Shown here: positions 1 through 9,827 of the stretch, piece after piece
Position numbering within the stretch: the first letter of the stretch is position 1
How the letters are laid out: every line of letters starts with the position of its first letter
DNA from: Rhizobium sullae
GTDB taxonomy: Bacteria > Pseudomonadota > Alphaproteobacteria > Rhizobiales > Rhizobiaceae
DNA length: 64,000 nt
NCBI RefSeq assembly: GCF_025200715.1
Contig: NZ_CP104145.1
Span: 372,001-436,000 of the forward strand
Direction: 5' to 3'
Made by a program: the position numbers and the translations under genes
Notes under the pieces: model-generated
What the model was told of the DNA's origin: nothing
Seen by the model: the letters and a program-made list of their open reading frames with translations, nothing else
The model's database searches: none

Positions 1-2913
1 AATCGGGATCAGAGCCAGAGTAGCGGCGGCGGCGGTCAGCATGATCGGCCGCATGCGATGCTCGGTCGCTTCGATGACGGCCCGCCATGCCGGTACACCT
101 TCTTTTCGGAGGTTCTCGATCTGGACAACCAGGATGACCGAGTTTCGGATCAGGATGCCGATCAGGGCAAGAATGCCGAGGATCGCAACGAAGCCCATCG
201 GCGCATTGCTGAGGAGCAGGGCAGCGACCACGCCGATGAGCGCCGTCGGGGCGACTGCAAACACCAGGAATAGCCTGCTAAAACTCTGCAGCTGGATCAT
301 GAGGATCGTCGCCATGACGAATAGCATCAGCGGAGCAACCGCGACGATCGGCCCCTGGGCGTCTGCGCTCGATTCCACGGATCCACCGATCTCCACACTA
401 TAGCCGACGGGGAGGCCCTTCTGGAACGCCTCCACCTGCGGCCGCAGCTGCTCAACGACCGTAGCGGGTTGGGTCGGACCGACGACCGCCGCTTTGACGG
501 TGATGGTCGGGATCCGGTCGCGGCGCCAGATGGTCGGCTGTTCGAGTTCATAGCGGAAGTTGGCGACAGCCGACAGCGGCACGGATTTTCCATTCGATCC
601 CGGCAACTGCAGGTTCTGCAGCGTTTCGATCGAACCTCGTTCGGATGCTGCCGCCCGCCCGATCACGTCGATCAGATAGATGTTGTCGCGCACTTGCGTG
701 GTAGAGGATCCTTCGACGATGCTATTCAGCACTGTTGCGATATCCTCGGATGAAACACCAAGTTGGCGCGCCTTGTCCTGGAGGACATCGACCTTGACCA
801 CTCTCGACGGCTCGTTCCAGTCGAAGATCAGGTTGGAAAGCAGCGGATGGCCGCCGACGATCGATGCGAACTGCTGCGATAACTCGCGGAGCTTCTGGAT
901 ATCCGGACCGCTGATGCGATACTGCACAGGCTTTCCGACCGGCGGGCCAATGTCCAGCAGCTTCACGAAGGCATCTGTCCCAGGGAAAGTTTTCGTCAGG
1001 TAGTCCTGTAGTTCTGCCTGCACTTTGTCACGGACGTCCAGGCCTTTCGTGACGATGACCGTCTGACCGAAGGTGATGTCAGGCGTCTGAACGTCGAAGG
1101 ACAGGATGAAGCGGGGTGCTCCTTCACCGATATAGCTCGTCCAGTGCTCGATGTCCTGGTTTTTCGCCAGCATCTCCTGTTCGAACTTTGTAATCTGTCT
1201 GTTGGTCTCGGCGATCGAGCTGTTCTGCGGAAGGTTCCAGTCGACGATCAACTCCACACGGTCGGATGCTGGGAAGAACTGCTGTTGCACCAATCCGAGG
1301 CCGCCGATGGAGACCGCAAACACGGTAATGGTGAGTACGATCGTGGCCCATCGCCACCGCATAGCCAGACCAAGTAGCCAGGAGAAGGCTGAGGCGAAAC
1401 GCCCCTTCTTCTCGTGGTGTGATTTCATGGTTTTGGGTAGGATCGCCACGCCCAGAAGAGGCGTAAAAAGGACTGCGACTATCCAGGATACAATAAGCGA
1501 GACGGCGATGACGACGAACAGCGTGAAGGTGAACTCGCCTGCTGCGCTGTTATTCAGACCCACGGGAATAAAACCGGCGACGGTCACCAGGGTACCTGTC
1601 AGCATTGGAAAGGCAGTCGAGGTGTAAACATGGGTCGCCGCTTTTCTCAGGTCGTCACCGGCCTCGAGCCGCGCAACCATCATCTCCACCGCAATCATGG
1701 CATCGTCGACGAGAAGGCCAAGGGCGATGATCAGCGCACCGAGCGAAATACGCTGCAGCGAGATACCGGAATATTCCATGTAGACGAAAGTGATGGCGAG
1801 CACGAGCGGGATGGAGATCGCGACCACCATGCCAGCCCGAAGTCCGAGACTGATGAAGCTGATGACGAGGACGATGGCGATTGCCTCGAACAGCGCGGTC
1901 GTGAACCCTGAAACAGCCTCTTCAACGACCGCCGGCTGGTCTGACACGCGGTGCACGTCCGCCCCGATAGGCAGGTCGGCAACAATCCGCTGCATCTGGG
2001 CATCAAGCGCTTCGCCGAACTCAAGAAGATTGGCCCCGGCCTTCATCCCGATGGCCAGGCCGATCGCCGGCTGGCCGTTGAACCGGAACAGCGATGACGG
2101 AGGATCCACGTATCCGCGCCTGATCGTGGCAACATCGGTCAGCGGGAAGAAACGGTCGTTGACACGCAGATTTATCGACCTCAGGCTCTCCTCGGACGTG
2201 AACTGCCCTCCCACCCGCAGAGCGACACGTTCCGGCCCGGCATTGACGAAGCCAGATTGCGTTACCGCGTTCTGTGCCTGAAGCGTCTCAATGATGGATT
2301 GACGGTCGATCCCAAGCGCCGCGATCTGACGCGTCGAAAACTCGAGATAGACGGCCTCGTCCTGTGCCCCGATCACGTCAACCTTGCCGACATTCTCGAC
2401 GGTTAGCACCTTAGCGCGAGCATCTTCGACTAGGTCGCGGAGCTGCCTTTGTGTCAAACCATCGCTGGTGAAGGCGTAGATGTTTCCGAAGACGTCGCCG
2501 AAGCGGTCATTAAAGAACGGCCCGACCACTCCGCTTGGGAATTCACCTTTTATATCGCCAATCATGTTGCGGACTCGGACCCATATGGGTTCGACGTCCC
2601 GCGCCTTGGTTGTGGGGAGCAGTTCGACGAATATGGTCGTCTGGCCGGCGACGGTTTGGCTCCGGACATAATCGAGGCTGTCGAGCTCCTCGAGCTTCTT
2701 CTCGATCCTGTCTGTGACCTGGCGAGCTACTTCTTCCGCTGACGCACCTGGCCACCGTGCGTTGATCACCATCGTCTTGATGGTGAAGTTCGGGTCTTCC
2801 TCACGTCCAAGATTGAGGTAGGAGAATGTTCCGGCAAGAACGAAGACCAGCATGAAGTACCAGACGAGCGAACGATGCTCGAGCGCCCAGTCGGAAAGGT
2901 TGAACTTCTTCAC
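1..2913 (-). CDS. RND multidrug efflux permease (TriC/AcrB type), 3' end beyond the window
   Basis: Inner-membrane, proton-driven pump of the AcrB/HAE1 family that would export hydrophobic compounds through a tripartite envelope channel. 971 codons are visible; family members are about 1,030-1,050 residues, so only the last membrane helices are missing. A membrane segment lies near residues 13-30, and a conserved GLLVDDAMIAVE stretch near residue 400 carries the paired aspartates of the proton relay in TM4. The start is a GTG that overlaps the stop of the upstream adaptor (GTGA), which implies translational coupling. It is the last visible gene of an operon with two adaptor genes. The family call is firm; the substrate is unknown. 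Confidence 0.93.
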   Translation of the reverse strand, partial: MKKFNLSDWALEHRSLVWYFMLVFVLAGTFSYLNLGREEDPNFTIKTMVINARWPGASAEEVARQVTDRIEKKLEELDSLDYVRSQTVAGQTTIFVELLPTTKARDVEPIWVRVRNMIGDIKGEFPSGVVGPFFNDRFGDVFGNIYAFTSDGLTQRQLRDLVEDARAKVLTVENVGKVDVIGAQDEAVYLEFSTRQIAALGIDRQSIIETLQAQNAVTQSGFVNAGPERVALRVGGQFTSEESLRSINLRVNDRFFPLTDVATIRRGYVDPPSSLFRFNGQPAIGLAIGMKAGANLLEFGEALDAQMQRIVADLPIGADVHRVSDQPAVVEEAVSGFTTALFEAIAIVLVISFISLGLRAGMVVAISIPLVLAITFVYMEYSGISLQRISLGALIIALGLLVDDAMIAVEMMVARLEAGDDLRKAATHVYTSTAFPMLTGTLVTVAGFIPVGLNNSAAGEFTFTLFVVIAVSLIVSWIVAVLFTPLLGVAILPKTMKSHHEKKGRFASAFSWLLGLAMRWRWATIVLTITVFAVSIGGLGLVQQQFFPASDRVELIVDWNLPQNSSIAETNRQITKFEQEMLAKNQDIEHWTSYIGEGAPRFILSFDVQTPDITFGQTVIVTKGLDVRDKVQAELQDYLTKTFPGTDAFVKLLDIGPPVGKPVQYRISGPDIQKLRELSQQFASIVGGHPLLSNLIFDWNEPSRVVKVDVLQDKARQLGVSSEDIATVLNSIVEGSSTTQVRDNIYLIDVIGRAAASERGSIETLQNLQLPGSNGKSVPLSAVANFRYELEQPTIWRRDRIPTITVKAAVVGPTQPATVVEQLRPQVEAFQKGLPVGYSVEIGGSVESSADAQGPIVAVAPLMLFVMATILMIQLQSFSRLFLVFAVAPTALIGVVAALLLSNAPMGFVAILGILALIGILIRNSVILVVQIENLRKEGVPAWRAVIEATEHRMRPIMLTAAAATLALIPI

Positions 2914-3995
2914 TCGCTGATCTCCTGGTCAATTCTGATGGTCTGGCCATCTTTCAATTTGTGGACACCGGCGACGACGATGCGATCGCCTGGTGCAACG
3001 CCTTGCACTACCCGAACCATCTCACCGGCGATGATCTGGCCGTCGATCTTTACCTCCCGAAGCGTGACCTTCTTATCGGCCGCATCGACAAGCCAGACGC
3101 TCATCGATCCTTCCTTCTGCAGCACCGCGGAAGCCGGCAAAAGGACCTGCGGTTCGTTTGAGATGGTTGCAGCGGCTGTGATGATCGAGCCCAATCGGAA
3201 TGCCGCCGGGGGATCAACGAGGCTGATCTTTGTCCTGCGTGTGCGTGTCGCCGTTTCGGCCTCTGGGGCGATCTCCCGTATGACGCCGCTTGTACGAATG
3301 GTCGGGTCGAGTTGCAGGGTAATCTCGAACGGCTCTCCCGCCTTCAAACGCTCCGCCGCGCCTTGAGGAACATCGACGACGGCGTCGCGCTCGTCCGGTC
3401 GGGCGATCGTAACGACGACCTGCCCAGCAGATACGACCTGACCGACTTCCGCTGATGTGGCGGTGACCACGCCATCGAATTCGGCATGCAACTGTGCGTA
3501 GCCAAACTGCTCTTCAGCCTTATTGAGATTGGCCTGTGCTTTCGCAACGCTTGCCGCTGCACTGCGTCGCCCCTGTTCCGCCTCTTCCAGCGCAGCTTCG
3601 GTACCGGAGCGAGCTTGAGCGAGGGCCCTTTGGCGTTGCTCGGTGGTGGTGGCGTTGCGGAGTTGAGCCTGCGCATTCGAAAGGTCCGATTGCGCGCTGC
3701 GAACCGCAAGCTCAAGTGCCAATGGATCAATCGCTGCGACGATATCGCCTTTCTTCACGAGATCTCCGACGCCGACATTCCGGGCGATAACTCTTCCGAG
3801 CACCCGAAAGCCAAGCTCGGTCTCTATTCTTGGCTCGACTGTTCCCGTCAGCCGAAGCGAGGCGACGGGCGTCTGCTTGGCAGCGATGGAAAGCACCGGA
3901 CGAGGAACGTCCTGCGCCACTTCCTCCTGTTTTTGGCACGACGCGAGGACCGTTGTAGCGAGCAGCAGGGCGACCAACTTAATGCGAGTGCTCAT
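2910..3995 (-). CDS. RND efflux periplasmic adaptor lipoprotein (second adaptor)
   Basis: Membrane fusion protein linking the RND pump to an outer-membrane channel. The 361-residue protein opens with a lipoprotein signal whose lipobox LASC places the lipidated cysteine at position 20. A biotinyl-lipoyl-like half (about residues 60-90), an alpha-helical hairpin rich in Ala/Gln (about 95-165) and a beta-barrel domain follow, as in AcrA/MexA. Its ATG overlaps the stop of the preceding adaptor (ATGA), and its stop overlaps the pump start, so three genes are tightly coupled. The two adaptors are clearly different sequences, not a recent duplication. Confidence 0.92.
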   Translation of the reverse strand: MSTRIKLVALLLATTVLASCQKQEEVAQDVPRPVLSIAAKQTPVASLRLTGTVEPRIETELGFRVLGRVIARNVGVGDLVKKGDIVAAIDPLALELAVRSAQSDLSNAQAQLRNATTTEQRQRALAQARSGTEAALEEAEQGRRSAAASVAKAQANLNKAEEQFGYAQLHAEFDGVVTATSAEVGQVVSAGQVVVTIARPDERDAVVDVPQGAAERLKAGEPFEITLQLDPTIRTSGVIREIAPEAETATRTRRTKISLVDPPAAFRLGSIITAAATISNEPQVLLPASAVLQKEGSMSVWLVDAADKKVTLREVKIDGQIIAGEMVRVVQGVAPGDRIVVAGVHKLKDGQTIRIDQEISE

Positions 3996-5068
3996 TTTAC
4001 AGCTCCCCCGTCATACGAAACGATCTCGTTCGGCCTGAGGAACTTTGTGCCGTCCGAGACGACGATGTCGCCGGCCGACACGCCCGCTTTGATAGTGAAG
4101 TTGTTGGTCTGATACCCTTCGATCTCGATTGCTCGCAGCGCAGTCTTGGCGGATCGGGGGTCCACCACCCAGACCGCAGGCATGCCGCCTTTGGAGGCCA
4201 TCGCAGACCATGGAAGCTGGATCATGCTGAGTGGCTTGTACCGAAAAGATCCGGCAACAGGAGCTCCGAGTGGCATCGACGTGTTGCCGTTCAAGCTAAG
4301 CTTGACCTTGATCGTCCCGGTGGAGGGGTCAATTGTCGGAGAAACCTCCCGCACTTTGGCATCGATTTGACGCGATAGGTCCGATAACAGTTTGACGGTC
4401 ACCGATGGCTCTACCTCCCGCCCTAAAAAGAGCGTCTCGACGACCTCGAAGACGGCGTCGCGGGGGCCGTCATGGGCAAGTGTGAAGACGACCTGCGCGG
4501 CTTGAGCTACTTGACCGACCTCGGCATTGCGGGCGGTAATCACGCCATCGGCGTCAGCGCGGAGCTCGGTGAAGGAGAGCGCGTCCCGGGCGGTTTCCAG
4601 CTGTGCCTGCGCCGACTTTGCACTCCCCTGTGCCGTAAGCAGAGCCTCCTGGGCCTGGTCAAGCGCGGCGCGAGTTGTAACCTGCGTCCGAAACAGATTC
4701 TGCTGGCGATCGAAGGCGAGTTGCGCCTGGGTCTGTTGCGCCTCGGCTGCTTCCAAATTCGCCACAGCGACTTCGAGATCGGCTCGCTGCTCCTCCGCGT
4801 CGATGCGGGCGAGGATCTGGCCGGCCTTGACCGCCGCTCCGACATCCACAAGGCGCTCGATGATCTTGCCGCTCACCCGGAATGACAGGTCGCTTTGCAC
4901 CCGCGCGCGGATATCGCCTGTGATCGTCCCGCCTTGGATCAGCGGCTGTTCCGTTGCCGTAACAACCGCTACTCGTCTCGGGGCTGTTTCCTGCGGACCT
5001 TGTTGTTCGCTGCATGATGATAGTACAGCGACGCTAGAAAGCGCCGTCGCGGCAAGAATGCGTTTCAT
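3992..5068 (-). CDS. RND efflux periplasmic adaptor lipoprotein (first adaptor)
   Basis: First gene of the efflux operon, 358 residues, with a lipoprotein signal (cysteine 19 in a VLSSC context). The same adaptor architecture is visible: lipoyl-like segments flanking a long helical hairpin (about residues 85-160), then a barrel. Having two distinct adaptors ahead of one RND pump is the gene order of Pseudomonas TriABC, where both adaptors are needed for function (known for that system). Here that requirement is inference from gene order. A TetR gene is divergent, with a palindromic operator in the 102-bp gap. Confidence 0.92.
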   Translation of the reverse strand: MKRILAATALSSVAVLSSCSEQQGPQETAPRRVAVVTATEQPLIQGGTITGDIRARVQSDLSFRVSGKIIERLVDVGAAVKAGQILARIDAEEQRADLEVAVANLEAAEAQQTQAQLAFDRQQNLFRTQVTTRAALDQAQEALLTAQGSAKSAQAQLETARDALSFTELRADADGVITARNAEVGQVAQAAQVVFTLAHDGPRDAVFEVVETLFLGREVEPSVTVKLLSDLSRQIDAKVREVSPTIDPSTGTIKVKLSLNGNTSMPLGAPVAGSFRYKPLSMIQLPWSAMASKGGMPAVWVVDPRSAKTALRAIEIEGYQTNNFTIKAGVSAGDIVVSDGTKFLRPNEIVSYDGGAVK

Positions 5069-5105
5069 TGGAAGACCTCTTGCTGTCCATGGCGGCGTCT
5101 ATATA

Positions 5106-5127
5106 ATTGACTGACGCATTAGTCAAT
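5106..5127. promoter_or_regulatory. Palindromic operator between efflux operon and tetR
   Basis: Perfect 7-bp inverted repeat ATTGACT-N8-AGTCAAT in the divergent intergenic region, followed by a further TTGAC half-site near 5130. Position and symmetry fit a TetR dimer site controlling both the efflux operon and the regulator's own gene. Binding is inferred. Confidence 0.65.
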
Positions 5128-5170
5128 AGATTGACGAAATTGACCACGCCAACTCGTGGAGGAAGTAAAA

Positions 5171-5788
5171 ATGCCCGAAGAAAAGAAACTGACACGCGCT
5201 GAACAGAAGACACTGCGACCGCTGCAAATCCTTGAGGCGGCGTTCGAGGAATTCGTCAAGAACGGCTATTCGGCAGCCAGGGTAGAGGATGTCGCCGACA
5301 GGGTTGGCGTCACCAAAGGCACGGTTTATGTTTACTTCGAGACCAAGGAGAAGCTCTTTGAAGCAATGATCCAGCATATTTCGACACCATTCAAAGAGGT
5401 GTTGGAGACATCCGTGACCCTGAAGGGACGGTCAGCCGAAAGGCTGCAGCAATTCCTGGAACTTCTCTATGGTCAGCTTGTCGATAACCGGAAGACCAGG
5501 GAGCTGCTGAGATTCGTTATAGCTGAAGGGGCAAGATTTCCGGATCTGATCGATCGGCATCATCGGGAGTTCATCGCGCCCATCCTGAAGAAGATTCAGG
5601 AAATCTTGGACGAGGGGGCAGCGGCGAAGGAGTTCCCTCAAAAACCCGCCGAGTTTGCTGATGTCATTATGGCGCCCGCGCTGGCAATGATAATCATCCG
5701 GCTCATTTTCGATGATCGCCATACCATGGATCGACGTTCCTTTCGTGATGAGCACCTGAGAATGGTGCTGAAAGGGCTGACGGGCTAG
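5171..5788 (+). CDS. TetR-family repressor of the RND operon
   Basis: 205-residue TetR/AcrR-type regulator. The N-terminal helix-turn-helix spans about residues 30-60 (VEDVADRVGVTKGTVYVYF), followed by a helical ligand-binding domain with a TetR_C-like tail. An upstream in-frame GTG at 5156 exists, but the ATG at 5171 has a GGAGG ribosome site ending 8 bases before it, so that start is chosen. It is divergent from the adaptor-adaptor-pump operon and most likely represses it and itself through the palindrome at 5106-5127. Confidence 0.9.
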   Translation: MPEEKKLTRAEQKTLRPLQILEAAFEEFVKNGYSAARVEDVADRVGVTKGTVYVYFETKEKLFEAMIQHISTPFKEVLETSVTLKGRSAERLQQFLELLYGQLVDNRKTRELLRFVIAEGARFPDLIDRHHREFIAPILKKIQEILDEGAAAKEFPQKPAEFADVIMAPALAMIIIRLIFDDRHTMDRRSFRDEHLRMVLKGLTG

Positions 5789-6029
5789 GGGAGGCGGGTG
5801 GTGCCGAACATGCCGCGCAACCGGCCTAAAGCGTGTCGCACGTAACCGGATTCGGGATTGAACTAAGCCGCTATGGCGGCGAATGGCTCTGGCCTACTTC
5901 CGGTAGTAAAATGTGCTTTTGGGAAGGTCGGTCGCACCCTCGTCCGACAGAGCAGGAACCGCACGATGTGAAAGCAGCCAGCCGGAAAACGACGCCAAAG
6001 CTGACACTGGCGCTTGGGCATGCTCCACT

Positions 6030-6695
6030 TCATCGCTGGTCTGGATGCAGGAATGCGGCAAGGAATGTGGCGATGGCCGCCTCGGCGTGCCGCCGAATCT
6101 CCTGCTGGGTCGGAATCGCCTCGCCTCCCAGCATCATCACCCGGTTAACCGGGTCCGCCATCACTAGCCAGTTGAACTGCGACGCGGCGACCGTTGCGTC
6201 GGAGAACTGCAGCAGGTTCTCGTCGGCCAATTGTTCGAAGGCGCTAGCCAAGACCTCAAGCTCCCTTGCAGAGCCCCGCGCGTAAAGCACCTTGGCTAGC
6301 TCCGGGAACCTCTGCGCCTCCGCAATCACAAGCCGGCGCAACTGCATCAGCCCGGGCATGAGGACGATGGTGAGCTGCCGAACGGCATAGGCGAGGAGAT
6401 AGGCTTTGAGCTGAGCGCGGTCTTCCACTTTGGGGAGGCCTATGCGAACGGCAGTATCTGCCTCGCCCGTCATCTGACTCATCACCGCGACAAACAGCGC
6501 CTCCTTGCTTGAGAAGTGCTTGTAGACCGTCTGCTTGGATACGCCAGATCGGCTGACGATTGCGTCCATGCTGGCTCCGGCATAGCCAGTGCTGAGAAAG
6601 ACTTCGGCCGCGGCGCCGACGATAGCGGTCTGCTTGCGCTCCGAGCGTGTGCCAGGGACATGGGCTAGGTCGGCTTCAAGACCCGGTATCAACAT
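6030..6695 (-). CDS. TetR-family transcriptional regulator
   Basis: About 221 residues. A TetR helix-turn-helix sits near residues 35-65 (MDAIVSRSGVSKQTVYKHF), followed by a helical C-terminal domain of the AefR-like type. The frame is open further upstream to a TTG at 6773, but the ATG at 6695 is preceded by GGAG at good spacing and gives the normal family length. It stands alone between the efflux regulator and the molybdenum hydroxylase genes, so its target is uncertain. A role in controlling the downstream catabolic genes is possible. Confidence 0.87.
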   Translation of the reverse strand: MLIPGLEADLAHVPGTRSERKQTAIVGAAAEVFLSTGYAGASMDAIVSRSGVSKQTVYKHFSSKEALFVAVMSQMTGEADTAVRIGLPKVEDRAQLKAYLLAYAVRQLTIVLMPGLMQLRRLVIAEAQRFPELAKVLYARGSARELEVLASAFEQLADENLLQFSDATVAASQFNWLVMADPVNRVMMLGGEAIPTQQEIRRHAEAAIATFLAAFLHPDQR

Positions 6696-6954
6696 TTTTC
6701 GAACTCCGTAGAAGTCTTTCCTATGTCGATGCCCAAAATCGAAAACATCACGGATCAGTTCCTCCTCCTTCAATGACGAGACATCATATTCGATGCCTCG
6801 AAAGGGCGGGCCATCCCATAATCAACAGCCGGACCACCTTTTAAAAAATGGCATCGCCAGCTTACCGCCGACCGGCGACCGTCGGGCACCGCCGACAGTC
6901 CTGGAGAACCGATGGCCGCTTGAAGACCTCTAGCGGCCTGTCAGCAGGCGTTCA

Positions 6955-9231
6955 TCACGCGAAGCTCACGGCAAGGTTGAACGGCGTCTTGCGCAGCCGC
7001 TTTCCCGTCACCGCATGAATTGCGTTTGCCAGTGCCGGAATCGACGGCGGGACGCCACATTCTCCCGCTCCGCCGATCCGAGGGGAGTTTTCCAGGAGAT
7101 GGACTTCAATTTCCGGGCATTGGGCCATGCGAATGGCGTCGAAGTCGTAGAAATTTTCCTGCTGGACGCGCCCGTCCTCGAACGTGATTGCCTGACCCAT
7201 GGCGGTCGAAAGTCCGAAAATGATGCCTGACATCATCTGATCGGAATAGATGGCGGGATCCAAGACATGGCCCGGGTCTGCAACACACCAGACCTTGACG
7301 ATGCGGATATCGCCATCTGTCACAGCAACTTCAACGACCTCGCCGACCCAGCTCCCATATGAAAGCGTGAAACCGACACCCTTTCCATGACCTGGCGGCA
7401 GTGCGCGCCCCCAATTGGATACGTCGCGCAGCTTTTCCATGACCAGTCTTGCGGGTCTGTGTTCCGCGGCGCTCATCATGGAAATGCGCATATCGATCGG
7501 GTCGAGCCCCGCCTTTTCGGCAAGTTCGTCCATAAAGCCTTCGTGGAAGAAGCCGTTGTACGATCCGCCGACCGAGCGCAAGAGCCCGACCTGGATGGCC
7601 GTCTTCATATTGTGTGCGGCAAAACGACTGTTCGCCCACACATTGGGCTGCCCGGCCATTCCCTCCAGCGTCTGTTCGTCCTCGGCGGGAAGAGGTGTTT
7701 CGGGTGCGAAACGCCCGAAAAGCCCTGCCATGACCGATGGTGCGGCAATGCTGACATCGATGGTTTCCGGCGATTTGCCCGGCTGCACGATCGCCCTGAG
7801 TTTCGCGAGCGCGCGCGGGCGGTAAAAGCCGTGTTGCATGTCCTCTTCCCTGCTCCAGGTGACTTTCACCGGCCGGCCTTCCGCTGCGGGCGCAAGAGCT
7901 GCCGCATAAAGCGCGGGGTCTCCGGCACGTCGACCGAAGCTGCCGCCCAGACGGGTAACATGAACAGTGACATCCTCCGTCTCGATGCCGAGAAACTTGG
8001 CGGCGACCTGTGCGTCGACGCCGGGCATCTGCGTGCCCGTCCATATGGTGAGTTTTCCATCCCGGAATTGTGCGGTTGCGCTCATCGGCTCCATGGTGGC
8101 ATGCGCCAGGAAGGGCACTTCGTATTCCGCTTCGACAACGGTTGCGGGCTCGGCATCCGCGAATGCCTTATCCACGTCGCCGGCCTCGTCTCGGATCCAG
8201 TCTGGTGCGCGCGCCAGCGCATCCCTGTAGAGGGTTTCGATCCCGGCGTCATCGGCAGGATAGGGAGCCTCACCCCACTCGACCTCCAGAGCCTTTGCAC
8301 CCTGAAACGCGGCCCAGGTGTTGTCGGCGATGATGCCGAAACCCGAGCCGACGGCGGTGTCGATCTGAACGACCTTCCTCACGCCCTTAATGGCCAGGGC
8401 AGGTGCATCGTCGAATTTGACGGCCTTCGCGCCCATGCGCGGCGACATACGTACAGTGCCGTAGATCATATCGGGCAGTTGAACGTCGATACCGAAGATC
8501 GGCGCGCCGGTCACCATTTTGCGTATATCGACCCGGCGTTGCGGCTTACCCAGGATTTTCCAATCCAATGAAGATCGCAGTTCAACGCTTGAAGGAATTT
8601 CCAGCTTTGCGGCATCGGTTGCCAGTTCGGTATATTCGAGTGTCCTGCCATCCGGATGAATGACTTTTCCAGCCTCGGTTTCCAGCTTCGAGACGTCGAC
8701 ATTCCAACGCTTGGCCGCCGCAGCCTTCAGCACTTCGCGGGCTGCCGCGCCGGCCCGGCGCATCTTCTCGTAGCCGTCGATGGTTGAGCTTGAGCCGCCG
8801 GTTGCCTGCATGGCGATGAATTTCGACATGACGCGCATCATCTCGCGCGTCGCCGTCGCCTTCAGCCCGTCGTCAAACCACGGAAAGGCAGCGACCTGAT
8901 TGAACATCGCCTGATTATAATAGGCTTTCCCAGGCAATCCATGTTCGACCTTGATCTGATCCATGCCGACATCGAGTTCCTCGGCCACTAGCGCCGCCAG
9001 TGTCGTATGGATGCCCTGGCCCATCTCGGCGCGCGGCGCGATGATGGTGATGCCGCTTTCCTTGCCGATCCTGATATAGGGCGTGAACGCAGCCTCTTCC
9101 GCTGGAAGGTCTTCTTCAAGCGGATTGCTGTAGGGGCGCTTGTACATGTAGTAGCCGACGGCCAGCCCGCCCGCGGCGGCGACGCCAAGCCCGAGGAAGG
9201 TTCGACGAGCGATCTTTGCAACGCGGCCCAT
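6955..9231 (-). CDS. Molybdopterin-binding hydroxylase large subunit (IorB / xanthine dehydrogenase family)
   Basis: 758-residue molybdenum-cofactor subunit resembling isoquinoline 1-oxidoreductase beta. The N-terminus carries a twin-arginine-like motif and hydrophobic anchor (ARRTFLGLGVAAAGG), so the enzyme is probably exported or membrane-attached. The body has the repeated aldehyde-oxidase/xanthine-dehydrogenase Mo-binding domains, with a GGSFGRR motif near residue 455 and the terminal GGAGECGVPP motif holding the conserved glutamate region. The start at 9231 lies 2 bases after the stop of the 2Fe-2S subunit gene, so the two are co-translated. The family hydroxylates N-heteroaromatics or aldehydes; the substrate here is unknown. 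Confidence 0.9.
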   Translation of the reverse strand: MGRVAKIARRTFLGLGVAAAGGLAVGYYMYKRPYSNPLEEDLPAEEAAFTPYIRIGKESGITIIAPRAEMGQGIHTTLAALVAEELDVGMDQIKVEHGLPGKAYYNQAMFNQVAAFPWFDDGLKATATREMMRVMSKFIAMQATGGSSSTIDGYEKMRRAGAAAREVLKAAAAKRWNVDVSKLETEAGKVIHPDGRTLEYTELATDAAKLEIPSSVELRSSLDWKILGKPQRRVDIRKMVTGAPIFGIDVQLPDMIYGTVRMSPRMGAKAVKFDDAPALAIKGVRKVVQIDTAVGSGFGIIADNTWAAFQGAKALEVEWGEAPYPADDAGIETLYRDALARAPDWIRDEAGDVDKAFADAEPATVVEAEYEVPFLAHATMEPMSATAQFRDGKLTIWTGTQMPGVDAQVAAKFLGIETEDVTVHVTRLGGSFGRRAGDPALYAAALAPAAEGRPVKVTWSREEDMQHGFYRPRALAKLRAIVQPGKSPETIDVSIAAPSVMAGLFGRFAPETPLPAEDEQTLEGMAGQPNVWANSRFAAHNMKTAIQVGLLRSVGGSYNGFFHEGFMDELAEKAGLDPIDMRISMMSAAEHRPARLVMEKLRDVSNWGRALPPGHGKGVGFTLSYGSWVGEVVEVAVTDGDIRIVKVWCVADPGHVLDPAIYSDQMMSGIIFGLSTAMGQAITFEDGRVQQENFYDFDAIRMAQCPEIEVHLLENSPRIGGAGECGVPPSIPALANAIHAVTGKRLRKTPFNLAVSFA

Positions 9232-9233
9232 GT

Positions 9234-9683
9234 TCAAGCCTTCACATGCTTGGCCGCGGCGAGGATCGCAGCCTTGATTTTGGGATAGGTTCCACAGCGA
9301 CACAGGTTCGTCATGGCATCGTCAATGTCCGCCTCGCTGGGGTTGCTGTTCGTGTTCAGCAAGGCGACGGCGGCCATGATCTGGCCTGACTGGCAATAGC
9401 CGCATTGGGGCACGTTGTGATCGATCCATGCATGCTGCACGGCGTGCAGCCCGCCCGGCGCCAGTCCTTCGATGGTGGTTACGCTCCCTTCGACGGCAGA
9501 TACGGGATGAGAGCACGATCTTACCGGCTCACCATCGATCAGGACGGTACACGCACCGCAGGCACCGACCCCGCAGCCGAATTTCGGGCCCTTGATGTTC
9601 AGGAGATCACGCAGCGCCCAAAGCAGGGGCATATCCGGTTCCGCGTCCACATCATGCTTGGTTCCATTGACTGTGATTTGCAT
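9234..9683 (-). CDS. (2Fe-2S)-binding hydroxylase small subunit (IorA-like)
   Basis: 149-residue electron-transfer subunit that pairs with the Mo subunit encoded immediately downstream. A plant-type ferredoxin domain with the CGVGACGAC cysteine cluster lies near residues 38-48, followed by the all-helical second 2Fe-2S domain with QCGYCQSGQ and LCRCGTY motifs. No FAD subunit is encoded nearby, consistent with the two-subunit IorAB type, which passes electrons to a cytochrome rather than through flavin (family knowledge). The small cytochrome c at 25149 is a conceivable acceptor (inference). Confidence 0.92.
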   Translation of the reverse strand: MQITVNGTKHDVDAEPDMPLLWALRDLLNIKGPKFGCGVGACGACTVLIDGEPVRSCSHPVSAVEGSVTTIEGLAPGGLHAVQHAWIDHNVPQCGYCQSGQIMAAVALLNTNSNPSEADIDDAMTNLCRCGTYPKIKAAILAAAKHVKA

Positions 9684-9827
9684 AACATTCTCCTCTCACC
9701 ACGACGCAGATGCTGTCCTTCGCGATTATCGATGGTCCTCGTCTCGCAGCGTCGCTCCATCTTCCACCGGAGCGCCAAGCGGCCGTTTCAACCGCCCGGC
9801 CGGCATTCCGGTGCTGCAATTCGTCAC

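Noticed and set aside
5165..5172. GTAAAAAT half-site like the ROK operator arm
   Set aside because: No matching ATTTTTAC arm at the required spacing; it overlaps the tetR start codon by chance.
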